DNA of 64,000 nt, taken from the NCBI GenBank assembly GCA_951802425.1, contig OX637806.1, positions 1,798,001-1,862,000 on the forward strand. The letters run 5' to 3'. A program made the position numbers and the translations under genes. Each line of letters starts with the position of its first letter. Positions within the stretch are counted from its first letter, which is position 1. Below are positions 1 to 11,339 of this stretch, piece after piece. Origin of the DNA: Clavaria fumosa (taxonomy: Eukaryota > Basidiomycota > Agaricomycetes > Agaricales > Clavariaceae). The notes beneath the pieces were generated by a model, which was not told where the DNA came from, did no database searches, and was given only the letters and a program-made list of their open reading frames with translations.

Positions 1-1331
1 GCTTCAAATAAGAAGTATCAGGGGAAAGAGTTGAAGTTATTCTGGAATGCAAGGACTAACCTCCCATACACCGAGCAGCTTGACAAAGAAATTGGAAGGG
101 AAGCGTGTCGCGAGCGTCTGCGAGAGGATGAATACGTTTGAGGTGAGGGCAGACTCCAGCATGATCGGCATGTTTGATGTGTAAAATAGTTTGACGGGGT
201 ACGACCCGCGTTGACCCCGGAACCTGTTAGACTTGACCGGGATTTCGATGCGGAAACCTTGGAGGTAGATGACAATGGCGAAAATCACGACGGTAGCGAT
301 GAGGTTCATGACGTTGGGCAGTTTGTCGCGCCAGAATGCCTCGCGCAAAGCACGCGACTTATCGTTCCAGGTGAAGAGAAGATGGAAGAAGGCCACTATC
401 GCGCCTTCGAATTCGGGTCCACGGCCAGTGTTGATGGTGGTAGGTGAAAAGGCTTTCCAGACGATGGATTCGCAAATGTTGGTGGCAATGAAGAGGGTGA
501 TGCCTGAGCCCAAACCATAACCTTTTTGGAGCAATTCGTCCAGGAGAATGACGATGAGGGCTGCGACAATGAGTTGGATGATCAAGAGAAGGCAGACACC
601 GGCGCCAAGATCGGAAGGACGACCATAAAGTCCGGTGAGGACATAAACAGTAGCTTGACCAAGCGAGATAATAAGGGCAAAGACTGTGCGGCAAAGTCAG
701 GCATATTTGGACAGTTGAAAGGCCAGAGATCCAAAAGGCGGATGATGCAGAAAGTACGCCTGGAATACCAGACGAACAATACTTGGGAGCAATTGATAGG
801 GAATTGATGCCGCACAAAAGAGACAGTCTCAAATATGAATGGTAAGACTCACGCTTTTGCGCGCCGCTAAACAGTGCTCTGTCTTCCTTGAGACTGAAGT
901 CGACCTCGATGAGATTAGCTCCTGCGAGTAATTGCATGATCATGCCAGAGGTGACGATAGGACTGATCCCAAGTTCCATCAAGGTTCCCCGGTTAGAAGC
1001 GAGGATGACACGCATCCAATAGAGTGGATCTGAAGAGTCGGAGGACATGATACCGTAAAGAGGGACTTGCGAGCAGACGAGGAAGATGAGGAGGGTGACG
1101 GCTGTCCATAGCACCTTTTGGTTGAATGGAACCTGGTGAAGAAAAAAAAAGGTCAGAGATGTCATTGGAGGGCAGAGCCAACGCGCGTACTTTTCGATCA
1201 GGAGAAGAAACCTCAGGTAGAATAGGTAGAAAAGGTCGAACAAGATTCAGAAACCGGACTGTTTATAACGGCAGCAGGTTTAGTATTCGAATGAACGACC
1301 TGTAAGTAGCGTGATGCTTACAACTGCTCAT
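1..1331 (-). CDS. sec61: Sec61 alpha, ER translocon channel subunit (3' end outside window)
   Basis: Pore-forming subunit of the Sec61 complex, a ten-helix ER membrane protein that passes nascent chains into the ER. Exons on the minus strand: 1331-1322, 1258-1191, 1132-853, 683-61, continuing past position 1. All junctions are GT-AG and in frame, giving about 327 of the usual ~475 residues. The first exon is only 10 nt (Met-Ser-Ser plus one base). Family signatures include [12 protein letters not shown] near the N terminus, [26 protein letters not shown], the join [30 protein letters not shown] and the cytosolic loop [21 protein letters not shown]. The last visible exon ends at a donor after GVWE, where other Sec61 proteins continue. 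It is divergent from rpp1 with 236 bp between start codons. The identification is secure; only the missing 3' exons are unknown. Confidence 0.96.
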
Positions 1332-1567
1332 CGCATAAGACTTTTCTCTAATGGACCAGTTCCGCGATGATGGTCGAAGGAAAGATTTGGCTGGACACTT
1401 TTGCAGACGTGGCGGACGCGGTAACTGGCCACGACAACCCAACAGTTGTCAACAACACCTTTGCTGACATCATCACCTCCCATCATCACAACGGCGCACA
1501 GCGCATCTCATCATCATCATTATTATCGTTGACCTTCTCCTCGTCAGGAAAAACGCGATTGTCCGAC
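1332..1567. promoter_or_regulatory. Divergent promoter region between sec61 and rpp1
   Basis: The start codons of sec61 (minus) and rpp1 (plus) lie 236 bp apart, so both promoters and 5' leaders must fit here. I see no convincing TATA box. Shared control of two growth-related genes is an inference from the spacing only. Confidence 0.5.
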
Positions 1568-2164
1568 ATGGTCAGTTCAACACTTGAATTTTCCCCTTAG
1601 TATCTCTCGTATCTTTCATGTCTCTACGTTGGATGCGAGAGAGACATCTGCGATGCCGAAAGCCTGCTGATGCACTTGCAGGCCACAGTTGAACTCGCCG
1701 CAACACTAGCCGCCCTCATCCTCGCCGATGATGAGATCGAAATCACCGTACGTCATTTGTACAAATCACAAAGCTCGTCGCTCACGCCCCAGTCGTCCTC
1801 TCTCCAAACTCATTCTCAACATGCGGCGCCCCGGACGTTTCCAGCCAGAGAAAATCATGGCCCTAGTCACGGCAGCCGGTGTCGAACTCGAGACCATCTG
1901 GGCAACACTACTTACCAAGGCGCTGCATGGCAAGAACGTGAAAGAACTTCTCTTAAATGTTGGAGCAGGCGGAGGTGCTCCAGCCGCGTCTGGCCCCGTC
2001 ACAGCCGCTGCCAGTGCCCCTGCTGAAGCCGCCGCGGCACCACCCGAACCAAAAGAGGAGAAGGAAGAAAGCGACGAGGACATGGTGCGATCTCCTTTCT
2101 TGACCGGCGGTAGTCTATTGGAATATAAACGTCCACTTCACAGGTCTTTGGTCTATTCGACTGA
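1568..2164 (+). CDS. rpp1: 60S acidic ribosomal protein P1
   Basis: Stalk protein of the large ribosomal subunit that pairs with P2 on P0 and recruits translation factors. Exons: 1568-1570 (the ATG alone), 1682-1747, 1845-2084 and 2144-2164, all GT-AG, giving 109 aa, the normal P1 length. The N-terminal helical domain reads [23 protein letters not shown], then [18 protein letters not shown]. An Ala/Pro hinge follows, then the acidic tail with the conserved ending SDEDM|VFGLFD, whose last six residues come from the final exon. The start is chosen because the next exon opens with the usual second residue (Ala) and no other in-frame ATG precedes it. A start exon of only three bases is unusual. 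Family is certain; the exact start is slightly less so. Confidence 0.94.
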
Positions 2165-2436
2165 AAGTTGTCTTTGTACTTTCCTGCCCCTGACGTCGTG
2201 TCATGTATCCCTCACGGCCTGCCTATAAAACGCCATGTCTCACATACCACTATATGGGGTTGCTCTGTCAGGCCGGAAGCGCCTGGCCGTGCGATCAATA
2301 CGACGCTTACATTTGCGTGTATTTACTCGCACAATTACACCATCTGCTGGAATTTCTTCAAGTTTAACACTAAAAGAATGTCTGAAATATTGGTGGTACA
2401 GTTCACTCGAAGTTGGGGCATACAGCACTGCAAGGA

Positions 2437-5190
2437 TTATATCTCGTCCTCATCCTCGTCCCAGTCGACATTCTCTAGTACCGCCTCGCTTTCCGCGTAC
2501 AATTTATCCAACCCTGTCAGTTGCTCTAAATACTTGGTCTCATTAAATGCCTTGAGTAGTACACCAAACCCTTCCTTTTCATACGCCTTGAGGACCTAAA
2601 AAAAAAAGATCAGCCATGACCAAATCGAACTCCTCCAAATGGGCCCGAAACGTCGAGAAGAGCGTACCGCCTCGCTGCACCCAGTACATCGATCGAACGC
2701 CGCCCCTGTAATGGGTAAGTTTCTGAACTGTGCCAAGAAGCCTCTTAATTGATGCGGGACGAGCCCGAGAACGCTCCCGCTCCCACTCGGGTCGGCCCAC
2801 TCATTATCCGCTGTGGGGGCAGGTGGTGCCGGTGCGTGAACGCTTTTGTGAACGCGGGGTTGTCAAGACAGAAATTAGAAGATAAAATGGGAAGGTTTTC
2901 AGCGACAGGCGAGGAAAAGCAGCAGCAGCGCGTCTCACCCTTCTGGATGCTGCAACAGCGAGACGAGAAGTTCCACGGCAGTGGCCGCAGCAATACCCGC
3001 CAAACCTGGTCTCGTCACAGTGCACATCTGATCCAACGTCCGATCTGTAAGAGACTAACGAGGACCAAGAATAGATATCAGAGAGGTGTTCGTTGTGCGA
3101 GGGAATCGAGTTCAACCCACGTCTGCAGGGGCCACTATGTCATTACAAAAGTAGCACCCAAGCCTTGCCTTGTCTGTCGGCGCCCTGGCGCCGTGTCGCA
3201 TCACGAGGAACGTGTCGAATCCAAGCGCCGCGTTTAACACGATCTGCAGCATCGCCAATACAAATGTTGCTTTCAGAGGGGACGAAAAGAAGTGTAATAG
3301 GCGAAGTCTAAACCTTGTTCCTCGCAGCACCCAGAACTGTGGGCAGCCATCGGCTCTCCCTTGAATCCATGAGTAGGAATATGGCATCATGCTCGTCAAA
3401 TAGGTTCTCAAGCAGTGACACATCGCGTTCCGTCTGTGCGACTGATGCCGGCGGGATTGGGTGACCCGGCATGGGTATAGAGAGTGTATGGCCCGTCGCA
3501 TTCTAAACGCGTAAGTTTGGGTGAGAATAGCCAGGCTGAGAAAAGAAGGAAATCGACCGACCATTCCGGGAAAGATTTTCATGAGCGCGTTGGCCGCGCA
3601 TTGCGCCTTGGGCTTACCCCCGCCCAAGCAATCTTCAAAATCAAAAAGCGGCTGCCGCACCGGATTCGAAAAGCTGACCCGGGCTGAATCGACGAATGTA
3701 ACTTGACGAACACCCCAACCCTACGGATCGTCATTTTCGAAGGAAATTAACAGAGGACTAACGGAAATATGAGTCGGGACAGGGGAATGCAAACGTACCA
3801 TTAGGGTTCTCGCCACGTAGCACCCTAACGTCCCCGCACCCAACAAGAGACACTTGGTTTCTGCTATCTTGTCGAGGTCCAGCATAGGCAGGATTCTCCA
3901 GCGCATCAATTTGAGATTCAGGTACACAGCTTGATCTGCGAGTCTACATGAAGTGTGGTTGTAAAACGAGCGACAAGACATATCAATATAGGGTTGGTTA
4001 AACAAAAACCTTCCACTTACCGTCTTGGGTCCATCATCGGGGCCAGATCAGCCATTCTCGGGCCTAGCTTCTGTTGGGCGTTTTTTTCCCAACCGATGGC
4101 ATTGGGGCGTTGTTGATGTTCATCGCATGGGATATTCGATACTGTGGCGATGCGACTTTTCCATTGACCCGACTTGGACGGCGGCTCGCTGTCACGCCAC
4201 GAGAGGATGTGCAGCGTTGTGGTAGACGGGTGTATATAGCGGAAGTACGCGAGGAGATTGCGAAGTGGCCAACCAGGGTGGGTTGGGTCGGCACTAGGGT
4301 CGACGAAGCCAACCACCCACTGCGAGGGATTACATGGGACTCATGACTGCAACGTGAGCAATGACGTACGGAATCAGGAGGAGCATTGGCGAGGAAGTTT
4401 TCGCATTCATCGACGGGGGCAATGTCAACTTCCGAGCCATCATCTCTAAACAAGAAATAGGGCAGCGGCCTCAATATGAGCTTTTTCTGGATGGCAACCA
4501 TCTGAGTAATCCAAGTAAGAGTCGCGCTCAAAAAAGAAAACGTAGGCTAGGCTCGCACCTGCTCATCACGAAACCTGCTTGTTGCAGGCTTCCAACCATC
4601 AACATCCGTCTCCCACACAGGCCGCGCCACAAACGCCGGAAACGCAAACCAGTAATAGTATTTGTACTTCTTCAGATCCGCGAAGGTGATAAGCAGGAAA
4701 TGGTTCAACGAGGTCGACGATCGGGCTAAGACGCGTTGCCAGATCTTGCAGAATAGATATATCCAACCAATCGGAAAAGGTGGATAACAAAAGTACGGAC
4801 TTTATCAGCTTCGACGTTGAAGAGGGCGGCCTTGTCTGCAGTTTTGAACTCCTCGATGGTGTTGAAATTCTTCAGAACGCCAGAGGCAGTGACAGAAAAT
4901 GGAGCCGAGGATCTATTCCCCTGGCTTAATATTCCAATGACCGGTTTCTCTGATATGATGGCTCACTGGGCATCGTTCTCGAATGCCTCCGCACCGAGAT
5001 TAATGGTGCAGCCAAGGTGGATCTCCTGACCAGTCTCTCTATCTCTGATGGAACGACCCGTCGTGTAAGTCGCGGTAATGGGGACGACTTCGTCTGACAG
5101 ACGAAGACGGTCAACTTTGAGATCGGTAAGGGCATGCCAGAACGTTGGCTGCACGACAGACGAGAAGGGCTGAAATTGCACGATGGGCAT
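2437..5190 (-). CDS. atg7: Atg7, E1-like activating enzyme of autophagy
   Basis: E1-like enzyme that adenylates Atg12 and Atg8 and passes them as thioesters to Atg10 and Atg3. The gene has several short introns. N-terminal domain: [18 protein letters not shown] at the chosen start (5190), then [20 protein letters not shown] near 4870-4815. Catalytic domain: [15 protein letters not shown], the ATP-binding [14 protein letters not shown] (about 3880-3800), [40 protein letters not shown] and MPGHPIPP. The active-site cysteine sits in [12 protein letters not shown] (about 3035-3000). Exon ends 2668 and 2595 join GCSEA to [10 protein letters not shown], and the protein ends in the acidic tail WDEDEDEI. 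Boundaries of some middle exons were not fixed to the base. The start lies 87 bp below the ytm1 stop on the same strand. It looks functional. Confidence 0.95.
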
Positions 5191-5277
5191 TGATTCCTAC
5201 AGGCCGCAGCGACTAAGGTGATCGGGGTGAGGGGAAGGCTGTCCCCTGCCTCCAAAAGCGGTAATCATAATTTGGTG

Positions 5278-6986
5278 TTATTTACACTCAAAGACGCCCC
5301 CCTCGCCGACCTTCCACACTTCCAATCCCGCCTCCCCTCCCACAGCCATCACCGTCCTCTCCCAATCCAGCGCGAGCACCTTCCTCCCCCCGCCCGCGGC
5401 AGCGACTCCGTTCGCGTCCTCCCACGCGCGGAGACTCGCCACGGGCGACGCGACAGCGCTGCTGGCCGCCACGCGCGCCGCGCTGCGCAGGTCCCACACG
5501 CGCACCACGCCGTCGTACGCGCCGCTCGCGACGCGGTGTGGCCCGACGGGCACGAGACACGCCGGCGTCGCGGCGTGCGCGAGCGACCCCAGCGCGGGCG
5601 CAAGCGTCCCCGCACGCGGGTCGTACATCGTCACGGTCCGGTCCGTCGACGCCGCCAGCACGCACCCGCCGTCTTGCACCAGTGCCAGGTCTAGCATCGG
5701 TTTCTCGGCGGCCGTCTTTGCGGCACAAAATGTCAGACACGCGGTGTCTAGCTGATCGACAGCGGCGCAAGGCAGGGTGACTCACAATTGTGTGCGTGCA
5801 CAGCCCGTTCTCAACATCCCACACGCGCACGGTCGAGTCGAAACCACAGCTGTATGCGACCCGCTCGGCTGCACTCCCCGCACCAGCAACACCGCCGTTC
5901 CCAAAAACGGCCTTGGACACGCGCGCAGTGTGCGACTTGAGCACCGCCAGCGGGGTCTTTCTCTTCGTCGCACGTCGGGACGCGTCGCCCGCACGGCGTC
6001 GCTTCGCCTTCCGCCCTCCCCCATTCGCGTCTGCGTGGTCTCCGTTCCCGTCCCCGCCCTCGTCCTCACGCTCCTGCCCCCCGTCTCCGCACGGCGCGGT
6101 GTCCCACAGCCCAATCAGCCCATCCCATGACGCGGTGAGCACATGCGCGCCGCTCGGCGACGCGCTGACCGACGCGAGCGGCGCGCTGTGCAGATGCAGC
6201 GTCGCAAACGGCGCGGCCGCGGCGCCGGGTGCGGATGGGGAGAGCGACACGAGCGACAGCTGCGCGGTGAGGTCGAGCGAGGCACTCGCGACGAGGTACG
6301 GCCCCTCTTCTGGCGCTTCGCTGCCGGCGCCGCGGGCTGGGACGACGCAGAGCGACGTGAGGGGCGCGGCGGTCGGCGTTGGCGTGCAGGTGTGGAGGAG
6401 TGATTGCGCATAGTCGAAAACGCGTATGTGGCCGTCATATGATGCAGTGAAGAAATAGCTGCAAGGAGAGGACGGGTGTCCATAAATCAGCGCGGTGCAT
6501 TCTCGTGAGGGGGAGAGAGACGGCGCATCGCCGCACGACAGACAGAGCGACGCACCCCGGGATTCGACATGACACAGATGAAACCCAGTCCTCGTGGGGG
6601 ATCTCCGACATTCGCTGCGGGGGCAAGAGAGACTCGATATACTCGACTTCCAACGTCTCTTCCTGCAAGGGCTGAGTTCAATACGCGAAACCAGAAAAAC
6701 AATAGTCCCCAACCTGGCCGACGCCCCTCTCGGCGCACCATTCAGCCAACGTGCCTTTGAGCATCTCTCCACGCACGACAAAGTCAAACGGAACCGGCCG
6801 GTCGAGTGCGAGCGACTTGTTGATGAGTTGTGAAAGCTGGTAGCGCCGCCAGGACGCGGGGATCATGAATTTTTGCCTGGGGAGCGCATAGGTAACGGTA
6901 GGCGTCGTGAATACGATGGGGAGCAAGACATCCCCTTGGTGGTGCGGCGTCGTCGCTGTTAACAGGTCAGTCATCGTTTTTTGCAA
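5278..6986 (-). CDS. ytm1: Ytm1, ribosome-biogenesis WD40 protein
   Basis: Nucleolar WD-repeat protein that works with Nop7/Erb1 in 60S maturation and is removed by the AAA ATPase Rea1 through its N-terminal NLE/UBL domain. Exons 6986-6714, 6662-6556, 6458-5786 and 5715-5278 join in frame to 496 aa, close to the family length. The NLE domain includes the segment around YALPRQKFMIPASWRRYQLS, then GTLAEWCAERGVGQ|EETLEVEYIESLLPP and MSEIPHEDWVSSV. WD repeats follow: FFTASYDGHIRVFDYAQ, ASWDGLIGLWDT, CGFDSTVRVWDVENG, AASTDRTVTMYDPR, ASGAYDGVVRVWDLRS. A basic Ala/Gly/Arg-rich linker (KAKRRRAG) interrupts the propeller, as in other fungi. The last two exons are very GC-rich, which creates long spurious open frames on both strands. 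An alternative start is Met at 6974. Confidence 0.95.
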
Positions 6987-7381
6987 AGTCTTCTTGCAAC
7001 GCGCATGAAATTGGAAAGGTCACGTGGGATGAGCAAGAGCTTCATAAATTTGTGGATCGTCCTCTACAGTAGACCAAGAAAACGAAAAATCTGAGACTGC
7101 CACAATCCAAGGAGAGAAAAGAAATACAAAAATTTGACGAAAAGAAGAAAAAAAAGCCGAAGAAGAAAAAAAAGCCGCAAACGAGTGGATACAGCGGAGT
7201 CATATAGAGAGTTGAATATGCTGCACAAGATGGATTAATGTGTACACGAGAGTGTAGGATTGATTGAAGGAAAAAGTGAACAAAAAGTAACTGGTATGGA
7301 ACAGATGTGTTGATATATCGACGTGGATCAGACAGGATGAAGGTTATAAAGGAACAAATGCTTGAGCGATTGCTTAGACTC

Positions 7382-9036
7382 TCAGCGAGTGTTGTCGACA
7401 CGATGCCCATTCGGATGGCGCGCAAGACGTTTGTGTTGTCCGCGCCGAGATTCGGTCGGGTATCGACAATCCAGACGACGACGGGCGCATTGACTAAAAC
7501 AAACCCAATCCGTTGAGGACAGAGACGAGAGGAGAAGAAGAAAACGAAAACGAAGACTACACACTTGCATGTCTGGTCCGCACTTCCAAAGGGCGGTCGC
7601 CCACATGCAATCTTGCGCTCCCGACAAAACAAGCACGCCAATGTCTGCTTCTTCTCTGTGTTCTTCTTTGCCACTGCGGGCTTGAGCGTCGATTGCGTCG
7701 CTACTGACGGTGATATGGGCGATACGGACGAGGAGGACAGAGGCGGCGATGAGGGGGGGGAAGACGCAGGGACACCTTGCGGCAAGGGCGAAGACAGCAT
7801 CGGGGGACCCGTAGCGCCTCTCACGCGTTCCCAATAGTCGCTGTCGTCGGCTGGTGCGGCATCTTCAGAAGCAGCGGGTGCGATAGCTGTTGTTGGCGCG
7901 GGGAGGGAGGACATGTGAAGATGGTGTTGAATCGAATAAGGGTGCTGATGGAGACGCTCATCCAAGAGGCCTCCGTGAGTCTCGGAAAAGAGAAGAGGCC
8001 GATGGACGTAAGACAAGGGTTGGGTGGCATAGTCATGTGCGGGAGTGTTGGTCGCCATCGTTGTCGGCTGCGACTGGGGAGGTGGTAAGTGGCAAGCACA
8101 TGCGTGTGGTCCCAAAATGGGCAAAGAAAAGAAAATTAAGATGGTCAGCGGGCAGGACCGAAACAGATGAGGGATGAAAATAAATCAGGATGCCGAGGAA
8201 AGAAAGCAAAAAAAGGAAAAGCAAAAAAAAAAAAGATGACTCACTGTAGAGAGGCCTGTCGTGCCGTCGAGGCCGTGAAGTTGCAAAGCAGAGGAAGACA
8301 GGAAATCATTGGAAAGGCGCGCGATCGAGTCGCGGTACTCGTGTTCGCTCGCGGCGCAATGTGGCGGAGACGATGGATGCTGATGTGAGTGGTGAGAGAC
8401 CTCTCTCGGGGCCATGGTAGGGAACTGTCGTTCGGACGCAGGCGTGTGAGTGGGTGATAACCAATTCATACTGAGCTCGTTGAAGGTGGTGGAGGGTGTG
8501 GACATTGGATTGCAGTTGCGGGAGAGAGGTTGTGTACCCAAGTGAGGGTACTGTCGGATGCATCGTGGTGATTGTGCAGGGCGAAGGGCAGCGGTGCAAG
8601 GTTACCGAGACATAGAAAAGGAGGAAATTGGGCAATCAATACGCACAGCATATTCCGGCAGAAAGGCTTGAGGCACAGGATACTGCTCATATATTGGTGC
8701 TGCTGTCGGGTTCGCTGTTGCCGTTCTGTAGAAGGTCGCGGAGTAATCGGGGGAAGGGGTAGCGGAGTCAGTGTTAGACGACGGCAAGCAATGCTGGTCC
8801 AGGTTGTTGAGGAGGACGAAGAAGTCATCGGAGGCGCAATGCACGGGGATGGTGGCGAAGGCTGCAGGATCGATGGGACGCATCGTGCCAGCGGCATCGG
8901 GGGCACTGATGGGGACCCAGCATTCGCGGCGACGTTGGTAACAAAAGCCGTCGACCTTGTTCCACGCGATCAAAGGTTGATGGGTTGGCTGGGGGTGGTA
9001 GACGGTTCGCTGGGGACGCGTCGCGTAGAGAGCCAT
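7382..9036 (-). CDS. Zn2Cys6 fungal transcription factor, 438 aa
   Basis: Nuclear DNA-binding regulator of the fungal zinc-cluster class; the target is unknown. Exons 9036-8647, 8550-8245, 8073-7565 and 7493-7382 are all GT-AG and sum to 439 codons including stop. The first 330 or so residues are low-complexity, rich in Pro, Ser, Thr and His. The zinc cluster lies at the C terminus and is completed only by splicing: CLFCRERKIAC in exon 3, an 11-residue loop, then C|NQCARRRLDC across the last junction, giving CX2CX6C-CX2CX6C. The protein ends about 22 residues later in a basic stretch (ESRRGQHKR). A C-terminal cluster preceded by a long disordered region recurs in basidiomycetes. No fungal-TF middle homology domain is visible. 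Reading through the last intron would give a false longer ORF. Confidence 0.85.
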
Positions 9037-9821
9037 TGCCGAGAAGGGATTGAGTTGAATGGGATTGGGGGTGGATACTCGCGGATGTAGGTTGGTTGGA
9101 CGTGGAATTCAAAGCAAGGAAATGTTCCGTGTTCTTTTTTTCTTTCTTTCTTTCCTTTTGTTAATTGTTCGCACAGAGATGGAAGGGAGGGGAAAAGAGG
9201 GACAAGTAACAGGGGGGGGGGGGGGGGGGAAGAGCAGGAGTGGTGGTGGCGGTCAAGTTTCGAGGGTGAGAGTGAAAAGGTTACGCGCTTATTCAAGATC
9301 GAGGTTGGAGATAATACAAGAAAGATGCGATTAAAATCTATTTATTTTTACAAAGTAAACTATTTACCAACTTGAACCGGAAGAGGGAAAAGAGAAGGGA
9401 GAGGGAAGGGGAGGAGGGAAAGGGAGGAGGGAGGAGGAGGAGAAGGGGGGATTGTCGTTCATTACAGCACTCACTCATTTCTGCGAGTTTACGGTGAGCT
9501 GAAATGTGTCGCTCCTTTGCCTGCCTCGAGGTTACATACAGTGTAGGTTCTGGTTTCAGAAAAAGGTTATTTATCTTGCTCTAATCGTTGCACACGCAAA
9601 CCACGTGTGTCCAGTCAGCTCAAATGCTAATAGCTCACACGACAGCAACGCTTCAGCTCGACTCAACTAGACGGTGTTAACAGTAGAAGCGACTCAATTT
9701 AACCGTAGAAAGATGAAGGACCCATTCATGCTTGTCATTCTTCAAGAAATAATAAACATACAGTAGCGTATTGGCGTATCTTAGTGGGGACGGGTTTCAC
9801 ACAGCCACAACATTAGTCACA
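9037..9821. other. Divergent intergenic region with G-rich and purine tracts
   Basis: This 785-bp gap separates the zinc-cluster gene (minus) from the HNH gene (plus). It holds a run of about 19 G near 9210-9229, a CT-rich stretch at 9133-9156, and a purine tract of AGGGA/GGAGG repeats at 9380-9450. I see no coding sequence. Both promoters must lie here. Confidence 0.6.
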
Positions 9822-11085
9822 ATGTCTTCCCGACCACCACCAGGATTTATTCGCCTCGTTTTATTGTCTCAAGAAAATCCGTTTTACCTCGAAATTCCTA
9901 CCGCAATTGTCGCCACAGTCTGCTTGAGCCCACGAAAGTACCTACGTTATCTTGGATGGTGCGTCCTCGGTGACATTGGAGATTTGATGGATGAGCAAGG
10001 GAACGAGATTTCGGTGAATGGCGAGTTGCTTGATCAGGGCATCTACCATTACACTGTGCCAGGTGGAAACGTTCTCACCCACGCCGTTGACCTTGAGGTC
10101 ATCAAGCAACGCACCCAAGTTCCGTCCGAATCTACGGGAACCCGCGGAGACTTTCGCGAAGAGCTTTTAAAGCGCGATGGTCGTTGCGTCTGGACCGGTC
10201 TGGCAGGCATGGGGATGCATATCATCCCATACGCACGCGGCGACGAGGCATGTTCATATTACTCTTGCCCTGGTTTGCGAGCTAAATTCAGTATATTACT
10301 CCAGTGGCTCCAACGTATCATTGTCAGCCGGCCACATGAAGAAAATCTTGACACACTCACTATAAACAATATTCGGAATGGCTTCTATGCTGTTGATAAT
10401 CTTCATAACCATTATTTTGACCCACGACACGTCGTTGTTCTCAAAGTTTGTCCGCCCTTTTCTTCAGAGCGATCAACACTAAACATCACGTCAGACGCCG
10501 AATCCTATCCTCCAAACCACCGACATCCCGGATAGGTGCCAGCGCGATATAGACACGAATGTCAGTTACCCAACAAACTCCCGATATACGCTCCAATGGA
10601 TCGTTACGCCAGACAGATTTGTCCTGCGCCTATTCCCAAACAACAACGATGCCACTTTCATGGACCAGCAATTGCCCAAGCCTGCAGACCTCTTATTGCA
10701 CTATAATCATGGTGCCGCAGCTGTGAAGCAATGGGGCAAAAATACCAGTGTTCTGAGCGATCGTCCCGATATCCCTCGCCCACCTGTACCTGTACCGGCA
10801 CCGATAGGACCAATAAGGGTCAAGCATGATCACACCATTGCTATTCAAAAGCGGGCTGCTGCTACGAGCCAAGGAGGACAGGGTGCCGGGAGTAGAAGAA
10901 ATACGAATGAGGAGGCAGATGCAGACTTCGAGGTGCAGGACAGATGGGATGAGGATGACGTCATGTTATTTTTCTGGGGCAACTCAAAGGCGGCTATGGA
11001 AAGGCATGCTCAGAAGAAGCAGGAGCGCACAGCGTACTTGGAGGATTGGAGGGCTACAGTTACGGGAGACCCATTCATTGCATAA
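9822..11085 (+). CDS. HNH-endonuclease-domain protein, 385 aa
   Basis: Member of an HNH protein family common in Agaricomycetes whose role is unknown. Three exons fit: 9822-10247, 10305-10445 and 10495-11085, giving 385 aa. The nuclease core reads FREELLKRDGRCVWTG, then MHIIPYARGDE|WLQRIIVSRP, then INNIRNGFYAVDNLHNHYFD, with the His and Asn positions expected for the fold. The C-terminal half (LQTTDIP, RYTLQWI, LPKPADLLLHYNHG, VKQWGKNTS, VMLFFWGNSKAAMERH) matches the usual tail of these proteins. The second intron (10446-10494, 49 nt, with an ACTAAAC branch site) is required to restore frame. The first (10248-10304, 57 nt) is inferred because removing it restores GDE-W. It starts with GC and is a multiple of three, so it is open if retained. 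The start is the ATG before SSRPPPGFIRL. Confidence 0.85.
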
Positions 11086-11339
11086 GCGCATCTACATATT
11101 ATAGTGGTTTGCAAATGCGAGCACCAGAGTCCGGTCCATATCCCAACGACGCCGCCACTCTCAGAACCACCACTTGCTTCAAATTCAAGAGTGGAGTTGC
11201 ACACCATCGTCTTCGGCGAAACTGGTTTGGCAAAAGTTTGTCAAGCTTGTTCCCTCGCGCCCATTTTCAGCGGAGCGGCACGTTTTCCAGCGAGCGCTAT
11301 CTTGTGGATTCTCTACTTCTCAGCAACATATTGTAAATG

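Noticed and set aside
5288..6787. A 499-codon minus-strand open frame overlapping ytm1
   Set aside because: It reads exon 3 of ytm1 correctly but then passes through the last intron into a wrong frame (Arg-rich). The WD40 signatures continue only in the spliced frame ending at 5278.
7042..7560. C-terminal extension of the zinc-cluster protein
   Set aside because: Reading through the last intron destroys the second CX2CX6C half; splicing 7565 to 7493 restores it.
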